Source: Aquimonas sp964586455 (GTDB lineage Bacteria > Pseudomonadota > Gammaproteobacteria > Xanthomonadales > Xanthomonadaceae). Taken from it: a DNA stretch of 64,000 nucleotides. Every line of letters starts with the position of its first letter. Within the stretch, counting starts at the first letter, position 1. The stretch covers positions 1 to 64,000 of the forward strand of contig CAZPHV010000010.1 in NCBI GenBank assembly GCA_964586455.1, written 5' to 3'. Under the pieces are notes generated by a model. It ran no database searches, had not been told where the DNA came from, and saw only the letters and a list, made by a program, of their open reading frames with translations. Both the position numbers and the translations under genes were made by a program. Below, piece by piece: positions 7,940 through 17,121 of this stretch.

Positions 7940-10723
7940 ATGCGCAAGTTGCGAGCGCTGTCGGCCGCCATCGTCGCGGCCCTGTGCGGCATTTCGTTTC
8001 AGTCCGGGACGGCCCTGGCCCAGCCGAGCCCGCCTGCTGGCTCAGCCGACGCTGAGCCTGAAACGCTCGACCAAATCGTCGTCACCGGCACCAATATCCG
8101 TGGCATCGATCTGCAGGAAGGCCAGCCGGTCACCGTGATCGATGCGGAGGACATCCGCCAGTTCGGCGCGGTGACGGTGGGCGATCTGGTCGCCCAGCTG
8201 GCTGCGGCGCGTGGCGGCACGGGCACCTTCAGCGCTGCCAACTCGGGCGCGCTGCAGGCCGATACCCCGGCCGGCGCGGCGGCGGTTTCGCTGCGTGGCC
8301 TCGGCACGGCCTCGACGCTGACCCTCGTGAACGGCCGCCGCATCGCGGTGTCCTCGTTCGCGTCGGGCTCGGAGAACTTCGTCGATGTCAACGCGATTCC
8401 GCTGGCCGCGATCGACCGCATCGAGGTGTTGACCACTGGCGCCTCTGCCATCTACGGCGCAGATGCGGTCGCCGGCGTGGTGAATTTCATCCTGCGCGAC
8501 GATTTCGACGGCGTGCGTCTGTCGGCCAGCGTTGGCGATTCCGAAGCGGCGACCGATGAGCTGCGCGCAAACGCCAACATCGTCGCTGGCTACGTCGGCG
8601 AGCGCTCGCGCGGCATGCTGGTGTTCGACGCCTACAAGCGCAACGCGCTGTACGACCGCGACCGCGCGATCACTGCGGTCGAGCCGCGGCCTTCGCAGCA
8701 GGGCATCTATCCCAGCTTCAACGACCTCGGTGATATGGATCTCGATCTGGTCGAGGCCGGGTGTCCCGATGGACAGCGTTTCGATGGACGCCCCGGCTTT
8801 CCCAACAGCCGCTTCGGCGCGTACTGCACGCTGAACCGTAACGCCTACACGCCCACCGACCCTGAGAGCCAGCGCTACGGCCTGTACACCACCTTCCAGT
8901 ACGAGATCGCCGACGACGCCGAGTACTTCAGCGAATTCGCGCTGCAGCGCAACCGCTCGCGGGCAGCCAGTGCGCCTGCACCGTGGAGCGAGGAAGCGAT
9001 CGCCTTCAACCACCCCAACATGCCGGCCGAGCTGCGCACGCGATTGATCGCAGCAGGCGCAGATCCTGCGTTCCCATTGTTTGGTTGGGGGCGCTTTCCC
9101 GACGCGCGCGAGATCGAGGTGTTCACCCGCAGCTGGCGCTGGTTGAACGGCCTGCGCGGCACCGCCGGCGAGTGGGACTGGGAAACCACCGGCACGCTCT
9201 CGCGCAGCAGTTCCACCCAGGAAGCCGTAGCCGGCATTTACAACGTCGCGCGCTTCCGCGCGGCCTTGCAGGGCCGGCTGTGTGCGAGCGGCGCGGTGAA
9301 CTGCGCCCCTGGCAGCGCCGGATTGTTCTACAACCCGTTTGGCGGTCAGGCCAGCAACAGCGCGCAGGTGCTGGACCTGCTGCGCGAGGAGGTGCCGCGC
9401 GACGGCCGCTCGGATCTGTTGAGCTGGGATGCCAAGGTCTCGCGTCTGTGGGGCGAGCTCCCCGGCGGCAGCATCGGCTGGGCCTTCGGTGCGGAAGCGC
9501 GCCGCGAAGATATCGAAGACCGCCCCTCGCCACTGGCAACGCTGGATCCGGCGACGGGCGAGGTGCCCGTGTACGGCTTCGGCTCCACGGCGGTGGAAGC
9601 GGCCCGCAGCCAGCAGGCGCTGTACGCCGAAGTGTTCCTGCCCTTTGCCAGCACGCTGGATCTGCGCGTGGCCGCGCGCTACGACCACTACAGCGATTTC
9701 GGCGGGGACTTCAATCCGGCGCTCAGCCTGCGCTGGCAGCCGCATGACAATGTGGTGCTGCGTAGCGGTTGGAACACCTCCTTCCGCGCGCCTTCACTGG
9801 CGCAGGTCGGTGCGGGCACGACCCTGGGCTCGGGCGCCTTGCCCTGCTCACCGGGCAGCGAGTTCTTCCAGAGCTTCTGCGGAGGGTTCTCCGGTGACGA
9901 TGGCTACCTGTCGGAGATCTACGGCAATCCGGATCTCGAAGCCGAAACCTCGAGCGCCTGGTATCTGGGCAGCGCGTTCAGCTTGGGCGCGCGCACCACG
10001 CTGACGCTCGACTACTGGAACTTCGACCAGAAGGACCTCGTCGACATCGACGATCTTGAGCTGTTCCGTCGCGCCTTGAACGATCCCGCTCTCGTGTTCC
10101 GCAGCGCTGATCTGCGCTCGGGCCAATTGGGCGTGGGTATCCGCAACGGACGCATCGGCGGCAACATCGATCAGGTCAACCTGCAGCTGATCAACATCGG
10201 TCGCCAGCGCACGGATGGTATTGATCTCAGCTTCGAGCACCGCTTCGACGAGTTCAGCTGGGGCCGTCTGCGCCTGCTGGCGGATGCGACCTGGATCAAC
10301 AGCTTCGAGCGCAGCGAATCCTGCGGCGGGGCGGACACGCGTCGCGGTGCCGGCGTCTGCCGAGATGGCCAGCGGCTGGTCGAGCGGGTCGGCGAATTCC
10401 GCTACCCGGAGTGGACCCTCAATACCGGCTTCGCCTGGTCCAAGGGCGACAGCTTCGCGCGCTTCTTTGCCAACTACGTCGATGGCTATTTCGATGACGA
10501 TCAGCGCGCGGGCGTACCGGCGGAGCGTCGAGTCGGATCGTGGACGACGCTCAATCTGACCCTCGGGCAGGATTTCGGCGAGAACCACAGCCTTAGCCTG
10601 ACCGTGCGCAATCTTGCCGATCGTGATCCGCCGGTGGCGCTTGGCTCGGCGGCGAATGTCGACCTCTACAACCACGACACGCTGGGCCGCTTCTGGACGC
10701 TGAACTACACCTATCGGTTGTGA
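7940..10723 (+). CDS. TonB-dependent outer-membrane receptor
   Basis: The 927-residue precursor is a TonB-dependent transporter that imports a ligand across the outer membrane using TonB/ExbBD energy. It has a signal peptide (about 1-28, ending ALAQ), a short TonB-box region (ETLDQIVVTG, about 43-52), a plug domain with VSLRGLG, and TGASAIYGADAVAGVVNF, which is typical of the large Lysobacterales receptors, then a 22-strand barrel ending YTYRL. I chose ATG at 7940, preceded by a GGGGA box; an in-frame GTG at 7925 is possible. It is divergent from the cyanophycinase and upstream of the YfcC and IadA genes, suggesting it takes up peptide fragments. The ligand is inferred. Confidence 0.92.
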   Translation: MRKLRALSAAIVAALCGISFQSGTALAQPSPPAGSADAEPETLDQIVVTGTNIRGIDLQEGQPVTVIDAEDIRQFGAVTVGDLVAQLAAARGGTGTFSAANSGALQADTPAGAAAVSLRGLGTASTLTLVNGRRIAVSSFASGSENFVDVNAIPLAAIDRIEVLTTGASAIYGADAVAGVVNFILRDDFDGVRLSASVGDSEAATDELRANANIVAGYVGERSRGMLVFDAYKRNALYDRDRAITAVEPRPSQQGIYPSFNDLGDMDLDLVEAGCPDGQRFDGRPGFPNSRFGAYCTLNRNAYTPTDPESQRYGLYTTFQYEIADDAEYFSEFALQRNRSRAASAPAPWSEEAIAFNHPNMPAELRTRLIAAGADPAFPLFGWGRFPDAREIEVFTRSWRWLNGLRGTAGEWDWETTGTLSRSSSTQEAVAGIYNVARFRAALQGRLCASGAVNCAPGSAGLFYNPFGGQASNSAQVLDLLREEVPRDGRSDLLSWDAKVSRLWGELPGGSIGWAFGAEARREDIEDRPSPLATLDPATGEVPVYGFGSTAVEAARSQQALYAEVFLPFASTLDLRVAARYDHYSDFGGDFNPALSLRWQPHDNVVLRSGWNTSFRAPSLAQVGAGTTLGSGALPCSPGSEFFQSFCGGFSGDDGYLSEIYGNPDLEAETSSAWYLGSAFSLGARTTLTLDYWNFDQKDLVDIDDLELFRRALNDPALVFRSADLRSGQLGVGIRNGRIGGNIDQVNLQLINIGRQRTDGIDLSFEHRFDEFSWGRLRLLADATWINSFERSESCGGADTRRGAGVCRDGQRLVERVGEFRYPEWTLNTGFAWSKGDSFARFFANYVDGYFDDDQRAGVPAERRVGSWTTLNLTLGQDFGENHSLSLTVRNLADRDPPVALGSAANVDLYNHDTLGRFWTLNYTYRL

Positions 10724-10844
10724 TGGGCACTTCGGCCCCGCAGTGCGGTTGGGGTGCTTGGCATTGGCGCCGTGGTGAAGGGGCCTTGGAGCGATACGGC
10801 AGGGTGGGTGCGGCAGATCGGGATCCAGCGTGGGGGAACGACGC

Positions 10845-11130
10845 GGCGGATCAAGATCCGCCCTACGTCGTTGCGGTGTCGGATCGGGGAGTCCTCGGGC
10901 GTGATTGGCGTGGCGGATCAAGATCCGCCCTACGTCGTTGCGGTGTCGGGTTGGGGAGTCTTCAGGCGTGATTGGCGTGGCGGATCAAGATTCGCCCTAC
11001 GGCGATGCGGTGTCGGATCGGGGAGTCCTCGGGCGTGATTGGCGCGGCGGATCAAGATCCGCCCTACGGCGATGCGGTGTTGGGTCGGGACCGGTGCGAG
11101 CGGTATCTGTAGGGCGGATCTTGATCCGCC
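10845..11130. repeat. 67-bp tandem array carrying REP-like palindromes
   Basis: The palindrome GGCGGATCaaGATCCGCC followed by CTAC begins at 10845, 10912, 10979 and 11046, an exact 67-bp period; the unit between copies (GGAGTCCTCGGGCGTGATTGG part) is about 90% conserved. An inverted copy closes the array at 11109-11130. The array fills most of the 652-bp gap between the TonB receptor and the YfcC transporter. One copy carries a T that breaks the palindrome (GATTCGCC at 10990). Confidence 0.92.
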
Positions 11131-11375
11131 GCCGCGGACATCTCGATCGATCCTTCGGGTGCATGTTCACTCAAAGCGCAAAAGCAGGTGCCTGCGACGA
11201 CTCCCCGCGTCGCTGGCCCGACGTGAACTGATTGGCTTGCCGTTCGCGTTGTTCGGCGGAAGTCGGCGTCCCCCCGTCCGACTTCCGCGACTGCCCCCTA
11301 CTCAATCTTGCTTGCGGGCGTTGGTCCGCCTGTGTTCCCTTGCACGGCTTTCTGCAGCCGCTTCGGAGAAATTGT

Positions 11376-12788
11376 TTGAACGCCAGCCCCGAGTCGAAGG
11401 GCGTCAACACCCTGCTGCTGCTGTGTCTGGTGGCGGTGGCTTTCAGTCTGCTGAGCCTGCTGGTGCCGGCGGGCATGTTCGCCGCCGGCCAGCCTCTGTC
11501 CTTGGCCAGCTTCAGCCTGGCGCAGCCCGAGCACGGCCTGAGCCTGTTCTCGGAAGGCAAGGGTCCGGGCTTCCTCAACTTCCTGTTCGAAGGCTTTGCG
11601 TCGGGCAGCCGCATGGGCGCTGCGATCGGCGTGATCGCGCTGGTCTTCATCATCGGCGGTAGCTTCGCGGTGGTGCAGGCTTCGGGCGCGATCGATCGCG
11701 GCCTGCTGCGGCTGATCGCGCTCACCGGACGCCGCGACTGGCTGCTGCTGGCGAGCCTGTTCATCGCGTTCTCGCTGGGCGGCGCGATCTTCGGCATGGG
11801 CGAAGAGACCATCGCCTTCATCGCCCTGCTGCTGCCGCTGACCGATCGCCTCGGTCTGCCGCGCGCGTCCGCGGTGATGTGCACCTACATGGCCAGCCAG
11901 ATCGGTTTCGCGACCTCATGGACAAACCCGTTCAGCGTGCTGGTGGCGCAGGGCATCGCCGAGCTGGAGCCGCTGTCGGGTGCCAACTTCCGTATGGCCA
12001 TGTGGGCCTGCTTCACCGCGGTCGGCATCGCCTTCACCCTGCGCTACACCTTCAGGCACCGCCAACCGCAGCGCGTCAGCCAAGACGAACTGGCCGAGCT
12101 GATTCGCGCCGAACCGCTGCGCTGGGCGGATCGCCTGATCCTGCTCGCCGTGCTCGCCACGGTGGTGTGGATCGTTTGGGGTGTCAGCCAGCGCCAGTAC
12201 TACCTGCCCGAGATCGCCGCGCAGTTCTTCACCCTCGGTCTGGTGACCGGAATCATCTGCTTTATCGACCGTCGATTGGGCGCCAACCGCGTCGCTGAAG
12301 TGTTCACCGACGGCGTGCGCTCGATGGTGCCGGTGGCGCTGGTCATTGCCGCGGCGAAGGGCCTGCTGTGGCTGCTCGGCGGCACCGACCCGCATGCGCC
12401 TTCGGTGCTGAACACGTTTCTGTACGCGATGGCCTGGGTGTTCGAGGGCGCGCCGCCGATGTTCGCAGCACTCGGCATGCTCGGCCTGCAGTCGGGCTTC
12501 AATTTCTTCGTCACCTCGGGTTCGGCGCAGGCGGCGATCACGATGCCTTTGATGGCCGGTCTGGGCGATCTGGTCGGTGTCACCCGCCAGGTTTCGGTGC
12601 TCGCGTTTCAGCTGGGCGATGGCTTGACCAATCTGGTGGTGCCGACCTCGGCCCTGTTGATCGGTGCCACCGGCGTGGCCGGGCTGAGCTGGGCCGAATG
12701 GGTGCGCATTGTCTGGCGCTTCGAACTTCTCCTGCTGGCGATGGCGGCGGGCTTCGTCGCGCTCGGCGTACTTACGGGATTCCAATGA
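11376..12788 (+). CDS. YfcC family (C4-dicarboxylate/amino-acid carrier type) transporter
   Basis: The 470-residue polytopic inner-membrane protein has about 12 hydrophobic segments and the YfcC/DcuC superfamily motifs: GMGEETIAF (about 133-141), ATSWTNPFSV (about 179-188) and SGSAQAAITMPLMAGLGD near residue 390. Relatives carry dicarboxylates, basic amino acids or small peptides. I chose TTG at 11376 because a GGAG box lies 7 bp upstream and it gives family length; upstream codons are not membrane-like. The stop overlaps the IadA start by 4 bp (ATGA), so the two are translationally coupled. Context suggests it imports the dipeptides that IadA hydrolyses. Confidence 0.82.
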   Translation: MNASPESKGVNTLLLLCLVAVAFSLLSLLVPAGMFAAGQPLSLASFSLAQPEHGLSLFSEGKGPGFLNFLFEGFASGSRMGAAIGVIALVFIIGGSFAVVQASGAIDRGLLRLIALTGRRDWLLLASLFIAFSLGGAIFGMGEETIAFIALLLPLTDRLGLPRASAVMCTYMASQIGFATSWTNPFSVLVAQGIAELEPLSGANFRMAMWACFTAVGIAFTLRYTFRHRQPQRVSQDELAELIRAEPLRWADRLILLAVLATVVWIVWGVSQRQYYLPEIAAQFFTLGLVTGIICFIDRRLGANRVAEVFTDGVRSMVPVALVIAAAKGLLWLLGGTDPHAPSVLNTFLYAMAWVFEGAPPMFAALGMLGLQSGFNFFVTSGSAQAAITMPLMAGLGDLVGVTRQVSVLAFQLGDGLTNLVVPTSALLIGATGVAGLSWAEWVRIVWRFELLLLAMAAGFVALGVLTGFQ

Positions 12789-13948
12789 TGCTGCTTGAAG
12801 AACGCGATACCCCTCTGCTGATCACCGATGCTGAGGTGTATGCGCCACAGCCGCTGGGGCGGCTGGACGTGCTGCTGGTCGCTGGGCGCGTGCTGGCGAT
12901 CGGACGCGGGCTTCAGCTCGGCGCCGGTCTTGATCTGCGGCGCATCGACGCGCGCGGGCGACTGCTGGTGCCGGGCTTCGTCGACAGCCTGGTGCACATC
13001 GGTGGCGGTGGCGGCGAGGGCGGCTTTGCCACGCGCGCGCGCGCGCTGCGGGCGGACGACGCGCTGCGCGCCGGCGTCACCACCCTGATCGGCGCGCTTG
13101 GCACCGATGAAGTCACCCGCAGCCACGCCGACCTGCTGGCCTGCGCGCGTGCCCTGAACACCGAGGGTCTGTCGGCCTTCGTGCTGTCGGGCAGCTATCG
13201 GGTGCCGGTGGCCACGCTGAGCGGCAGCGTGCGCACGGACCTGGTGCTGATTCCCGAGATGCTGGGGGTCGGCGAAATCGCGATCGCCGACCATCGTGGC
13301 TCGCAGCCGACCGCGGACGAGCTCGCGCGAATCGGCGCCGATTCGCGCGTGGGCGGCATGCTCGCCGGCAAGCGCGGCACGGTGTTGATTCACGTAGGCG
13401 ATGGCGATGAGGGGTTGCGCCTGCTGCGCGAAGTCGATGCGCGCACGCCGCTGCCGGCGGCGCAGTGGCATCCGACTCATATCAATCGTTCGGGTCGGTT
13501 GCTGGATGAAGGCGCCGAGTGGATCGCGCGCGGCGGCAGCGTCGATCTGACGGCCAGCACTTCGGCCGATCTGCTCAGCGCGGGCGAAGTGCCGGCGGCG
13601 CAGGCGCTGGCTGAGCTGCTGGCGCGCGGGCTGCCGGTTGAGCGCATCAGCCTCAGCACTGATGGCCAGGCCAGCCTGCCGCGCTTCGACGCGGACGGCA
13701 GATTGCTGTCGATCGAGTTCGCGGGTATGGGCAGTTTGCTGCTGGCCCTGCGCGAGGGTGTGCAGGCGCATGGCCTGCAGCTTCCGCTCGCACTGGCGGC
13801 GCTGACGTCTTCGCCGGCCGCGATCTGGGGCCTGCCGCGCAAGGGGCGGATCGAAGTCGGCGCGGATGCCGACGTGCTGCTGCTGGATCCGGATTCGCTG
13901 GCGCTGGAAGCAACGATCGCGGCGGGGCGGGTGTTCGAGGTGCGCTAG
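12785..13948 (+). CDS. iadA: Isoaspartyl dipeptidase (beta-aspartyl-peptidase) IadA
   Basis: The 387-residue amidohydrolase matches E. coli IadA (390) and cleaves beta-aspartyl dipeptides into Asp and the second amino acid in the cytosol. Visible elements are the substrate loop GGGGGEGGFATR after VH, the GVGEIAIADHRG block that carries the bridging carboxylate/lysine in the family, HVGD, WHPTHINR and the catalytic-Asp block STDGQ. Oddity: the usual HxH metal motif (DQHVH in E. coli) reads DSLVH, so one expected zinc ligand is Leu. The gene overlaps the YfcC transporter by 4 bp. With a secreted cyanophycinase in the same locus, beta-Asp-Arg is the likely substrate. Confidence 0.88.
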   Translation: MMLLEERDTPLLITDAEVYAPQPLGRLDVLLVAGRVLAIGRGLQLGAGLDLRRIDARGRLLVPGFVDSLVHIGGGGGEGGFATRARALRADDALRAGVTTLIGALGTDEVTRSHADLLACARALNTEGLSAFVLSGSYRVPVATLSGSVRTDLVLIPEMLGVGEIAIADHRGSQPTADELARIGADSRVGGMLAGKRGTVLIHVGDGDEGLRLLREVDARTPLPAAQWHPTHINRSGRLLDEGAEWIARGGSVDLTASTSADLLSAGEVPAAQALAELLARGLPVERISLSTDGQASLPRFDADGRLLSIEFAGMGSLLLALREGVQAHGLQLPLALAALTSSPAAIWGLPRKGRIEVGADADVLLLDPDSLALEATIAAGRVFEVR

Positions 13949-14041
13949 TGGCTGGGTAGCGGCCCGCCGAGCGTGGCTTGGGCAGCGCTTGGAAACCGTC
14001 ATCGAGACGATGGATACGGCGGCGAGAATCGGCGCCGCGCC

Positions 14042-14169
14042 GTTGGGCCGCGCTTCGCTTGGCCCAACCTACACGAGCGGCGCCGCCGCGTTTCACGCAC
14101 CTGAGTGCATCGCAATTGGGGGGGCAGGCGTGTGGCCACGCTGTTGGGCCGCGCTTCGCTTGGCCCAAC
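14042..14169. repeat. Paired 27-bp REP palindromes (GTTGGGCC...GGCCCAAC)
   Basis: Identical 27-bp copies at 14042-14068 and 14143-14169, in direct orientation 101 bp apart, have 8-bp arms GTTGGGCC / GGCCCAAC around GCGCTTCGCTT. They sit in the 246-bp gap between the convergent iadA and S9 peptidase genes, where they could act in transcription termination. Confidence 0.85.
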
Positions 14170-14194
14170 GTCGGGTGCTCCGAGGCGCGGCGCG

Positions 14195-16147
14195 CTACTC
14201 GCTCAGCAGATGCTTTTGCCAGAACAGCATGCTGGCGGCGCTGAAGTAGTCGCTGTTGCTCTTCTTGGCGAAACCGTGGCCTTCGTCCTTGAACACCAGA
14301 TACCAGACGTCTCCGCCGTTGCCTTGCACAGCCTCGACGATCTGGTCCGCCTCGGACAGCGGCACGCGTGGGTCGTTGGCGCCCTGGGCGACGAACAGCG
14401 GCGAGCGGATCTGCGCTGCATTGTTCAGCGGCGCGATTTCCTCGAAGAACTTTGCAATCTCCGGGTCGCGCTCATCTCCGTATTCGGCGCGGCGCAGGTC
14501 GCGGCGGTAGCTCTCGGTGTTCTTCAGGAACGTAGTGAAGTGCGAGATGCCGACCACGTCGATGCCGGCGGCGATGCGATCGGCGTAGTCGACCATGGTC
14601 GCCAGCACCATGTAGCCGCCGTAGCTGCCACCCGATACGCCGACGCGCTTGGCATCCAGACCCGGCTGCTGTTCGATCCAGTCGAGCAGGGCACCGATGT
14701 CCTTGACCGAGTCCTTGCGCTTCAGGCCGTTGTCGAGGTCGAGATAGGTCTTGCCGTAGCCGGCCGAGCCGCGCACGTTCGGCACCAGTACCGCGACCTG
14801 CAATTCATCCAGCATGAACTGGATGCTCGCGTTGAACGTTGGCAGTGCCTGAGCCTCGGGGCCCCCGTGGATGTTGATGACCACCGGCAGCGCGCGGTCC
14901 GCAGGCACGCCGGCCGGACGGTAGTAGAAGGCCGGCACCGACAGCCCATCGAAGCTGTCGTAGCGGATCAGGCTGGGCGCGACGAAGCGCGAGGCATCCA
15001 GCCCACCGACTTCGCCTTCGGTCCAGCGGGTCAGGCTGCGCGCTGCCAGATCCACGACATAGACATCGCTGGGCGTGATCGCACTGTTCAGCGTCAGCGC
15101 AATGCGGCGACCGTCGGGCGAGAAGCCCATTCCACCAATCACGCCCACCGGCAGCTCCGGGAGCTCCACCGGTCGGTGGTCGGGCAGGGACAGCACGTGC
15201 AGGCGGAAGATGCCGTCTTCGTTGCTGGCGTAGGCGAGGTGGCCGCCGTCGGACGCGATGTCGAAAGCCACCACGTTCCAGTCGAGGTCGGCGGTCAGCA
15301 CCTGTGCCGTTTGGCCGGGGCGGTGGTAGCGCAGACGACGGAACTCGCTGTTCTCATCCGAAATGAAGTACACGCCCTCGCCGTCGGGTGCGTAGCGAAA
15401 GCCGCCGAAGGCCGCGCGCTCGCCGTCTACCGGGAAGCGGGTCAGCTTTCCGGTCGCGAGATCGACCTCACCGGGATGGCTCTCGTTGATCGAAATGTAG
15501 CGCTGCACCAGCAGTCGCTTGCCGTCGGGAGAGAAATCGTTGGCGAACCAGTTGCCGCCCTCGGTCAGCACCGCGCGCGCTTCACCATCCAGCGCACGCA
15601 CCCAGATGTCGCTGTCGCGACCGTTGCGGGCGGTGCTGGTCCAGGCCAGCAGGCGGCCGTCGCGTGACCACAGGGGCTGCTCGTTGCGGCTGCGGCCGCC
15701 GTCGGTCAGCAGTCGTGTGCTGCGGCTGTCGAGATCGTAATGGTAAAGCTGCCAGAACTCGGAGCCGCCGACGTCCTTGCCGAACACGAAGCCGCGGCCG
15801 TTGCTGCCCGGCTGGGCGCGCACCGAGGAGACCGGTTCCTTGTGGAAGGTGAGCTGCTCGCGCATGCCCAGCGGCGCGCGCACCCGATGCACCTGGCTGG
15901 TTTCGCCAAAGCGCGTGCCGATCAGCAGCTCGCCATCACTGGCCCAGCCGGCGAAGTTGGCAGGCCGCGTGTTCTGGTAGCGCTCAAGCCGCTCGATCAA
16001 ATCCGCAGGCAGTTCGGGTACGCCCTCGGTGACGCGATTGCCGACTTCGAGGCGCTCGGCGGCAAGCGCGAGTGGAGACAGGGCGAGGGGAAGTGCGGCG
16101 AGCGCGGCGACGCGCAGGCCGAGCTTCAGGGAATGCAGCAGGGTCAT
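14195..16147 (-). CDS. Secreted S9 family prolyl-oligopeptidase-like peptidase
   Basis: The 650-residue precursor has a signal peptide (about 1-29, ending ALAA), a TolB-like beta-propeller spanning roughly 50-370 with repeated SPDGRR/APDGEG turns, and a C-terminal alpha/beta-hydrolase domain. The catalytic triad is readable: Ser508 in GVSGGSYGG, Asp592 in GANDPRVP and His624 in DEGHGF. Such enzymes are oligopeptidases or acylaminoacyl peptidases with the propeller gating access by size. It is convergent with iadA. Location in the periplasm or outside fits peptide scavenging, but direct functional linkage to the neighbouring locus is only inferred. Confidence 0.92.
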   Translation of the reverse strand: MTLLHSLKLGLRVAALAALPLALSPLALAAERLEVGNRVTEGVPELPADLIERLERYQNTRPANFAGWASDGELLIGTRFGETSQVHRVRAPLGMREQLTFHKEPVSSVRAQPGSNGRGFVFGKDVGGSEFWQLYHYDLDSRSTRLLTDGGRSRNEQPLWSRDGRLLAWTSTARNGRDSDIWVRALDGEARAVLTEGGNWFANDFSPDGKRLLVQRYISINESHPGEVDLATGKLTRFPVDGERAAFGGFRYAPDGEGVYFISDENSEFRRLRYHRPGQTAQVLTADLDWNVVAFDIASDGGHLAYASNEDGIFRLHVLSLPDHRPVELPELPVGVIGGMGFSPDGRRIALTLNSAITPSDVYVVDLAARSLTRWTEGEVGGLDASRFVAPSLIRYDSFDGLSVPAFYYRPAGVPADRALPVVINIHGGPEAQALPTFNASIQFMLDELQVAVLVPNVRGSAGYGKTYLDLDNGLKRKDSVKDIGALLDWIEQQPGLDAKRVGVSGGSYGGYMVLATMVDYADRIAAGIDVVGISHFTTFLKNTESYRRDLRRAEYGDERDPEIAKFFEEIAPLNNAAQIRSPLFVAQGANDPRVPLSEADQIVEAVQGNGGDVWYLVFKDEGHGFAKKSNSDYFSAASMLFWQKHLLSE

Positions 16148-16263
16148 TGAGCAAAGCCCGATCAGGAGACAGCGCTCAAAGGTGCCGCCTGCGCGTGCCC
16201 GGCGCGGGTGCCAGAAGGCAGGGCTATGAGGGATGCGCGCGGACGATCGCGCGCATGGCGAGG

Positions 16264-16608
16264 TCAGCGCAGGTCGACGTCCACGTAGGCCTGTTCGATG
16301 GCGCGCTCCAGCGCGGCGAACACGTCGCGAGCGGTCTCGAATTCGCGGCGCAGGCCGGGCAGGATGCGAATCAGCTCCTGTTCTTCCGGTGTGCCGATCT
16401 TCGCGGAAGCCAGGCGCATGCCTGCGCTGAGGTAGCGGGCACGGTGCTCGGCCACCACGGTAGCGAGTTCCACCACATGCCTACGCTCGATCTTGGGGAT
16501 GTCGCGGTGGATCACCTCGCGGTTGATCTTGCGGATCTCGCGCTCGATCTCCTGCAGCGCGTAGCGATGGCGCTTCAACAGTGCGTCTTCGTCGTCCTGG
16601 GGCAGCAT
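16264..16608 (-). CDS. Conserved hypothetical helical protein
   Basis: The 114-residue, charged, soluble protein has no signal or membrane segment. Residues 5-50 are strongly amphipathic (DEDALLKRHRYALQEIEREI) and look coiled-coil. The C-terminal half is also helical and ends AYVDVDLR. I recognise no family. ATG at 16608 is preceded by a GGCCCCCC run rather than a clear ribosome site; an upstream frame would add low-quality Arg/Pro-rich sequence. It lies 116 bp upstream of the S9 peptidase on the same strand, so the two may be co-transcribed. Function unknown. Confidence 0.65.
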   Translation of the reverse strand: MLPQDDEDALLKRHRYALQEIEREIRKINREVIHRDIPKIERRHVVELATVVAEHRARYLSAGMRLASAKIGTPEEQELIRILPGLRREFETARDVFAALERAIEQAYVDVDLR

Positions 16609-16810
16609 GGGGGGCCTCCGCGCTGGCTGTGATGGTCTGAGGCATGCAAGTTTCGCGCTCGCTTGTGGCGTCAGCCCGGCGATACGTCTTCTCGCAGGGG
16701 TCTCACGGTCTGCACACCGTCTATGCTTGCGGGGAAACACGCCTTCCGAACCTGTTGGAACCGCGCCTGATTGGGGCCGTGCGTCTGTCTGCCCTCAGTC
16801 GGACTCATTG

Positions 16811-16980
16811 AGCCCCTTCCCCTGGTGGGAGAGGGGTTGGGGAGAGGGGGATGGGAACCTTGGCGAGCCTCGACCCCTCTCCCCCGCCCTGCCTTCGCTT
16901 CGCTCGGGCTCCGTAGAACGTCGGCTGCCACCGGCAGCCGACAGGCGCTCTTCTCCGCTTCCCACAAGGGGAGAGGGGAG
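16811..16980. repeat. Dispersed GGGAGAGGGG inverted repeat with internal hairpin
   Basis: GGGAGAGGGGTTGGGGAGAG on the left is answered by ACCCCTCTCCCCCGCCC near 16873 and then AGGGGAGAGGGG at the right end. A perfect hairpin TCGGCTGCC-acc-GGCAGCCGA lies at 16921-16941. This type of purine/pyrimidine-biased repeat is frequent in genomes of this group. It lies upstream of the hypothetical gene at 16264-16608. Confidence 0.6.
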
Positions 16981-17021
16981 CAGGCTTCGAACGGTGCATA
17001 TCGCGAACCTAGAGTCCCAAA

Positions 17022-17121
17022 NNNNNNNNNNNNNNNNNNNNNNNNNNNNNNNNNNNNNNNNNNNNNNNNNNNNNNNNNNNNNNNNNNNNNNNNNNNNNNN
17101 NNNNNNNNNNNNNNNNNNNNN
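17022..17121. other. Assembly gap, exactly 100 N
   Basis: One hundred undetermined bases join two contigs. The right-hand edge is a perfect GCCCAAA array and the left edge reads AGTCCCAAA, so the break was probably caused by an unresolved tandem repeat and the true length is unknown. Confidence 0.99.

Noticed and set aside
8042..9745. 567-codon minus-strand frame inside the TonB receptor gene
   Set aside because: It is the antisense of a well-supported receptor gene; such long antisense frames are common at this GC content.
10845..11130. Considered as a CRISPR array
   Set aside because: The whole 67-bp unit is repeated, including the part between palindromes, so there are no unique spacers, and no cas genes are near.
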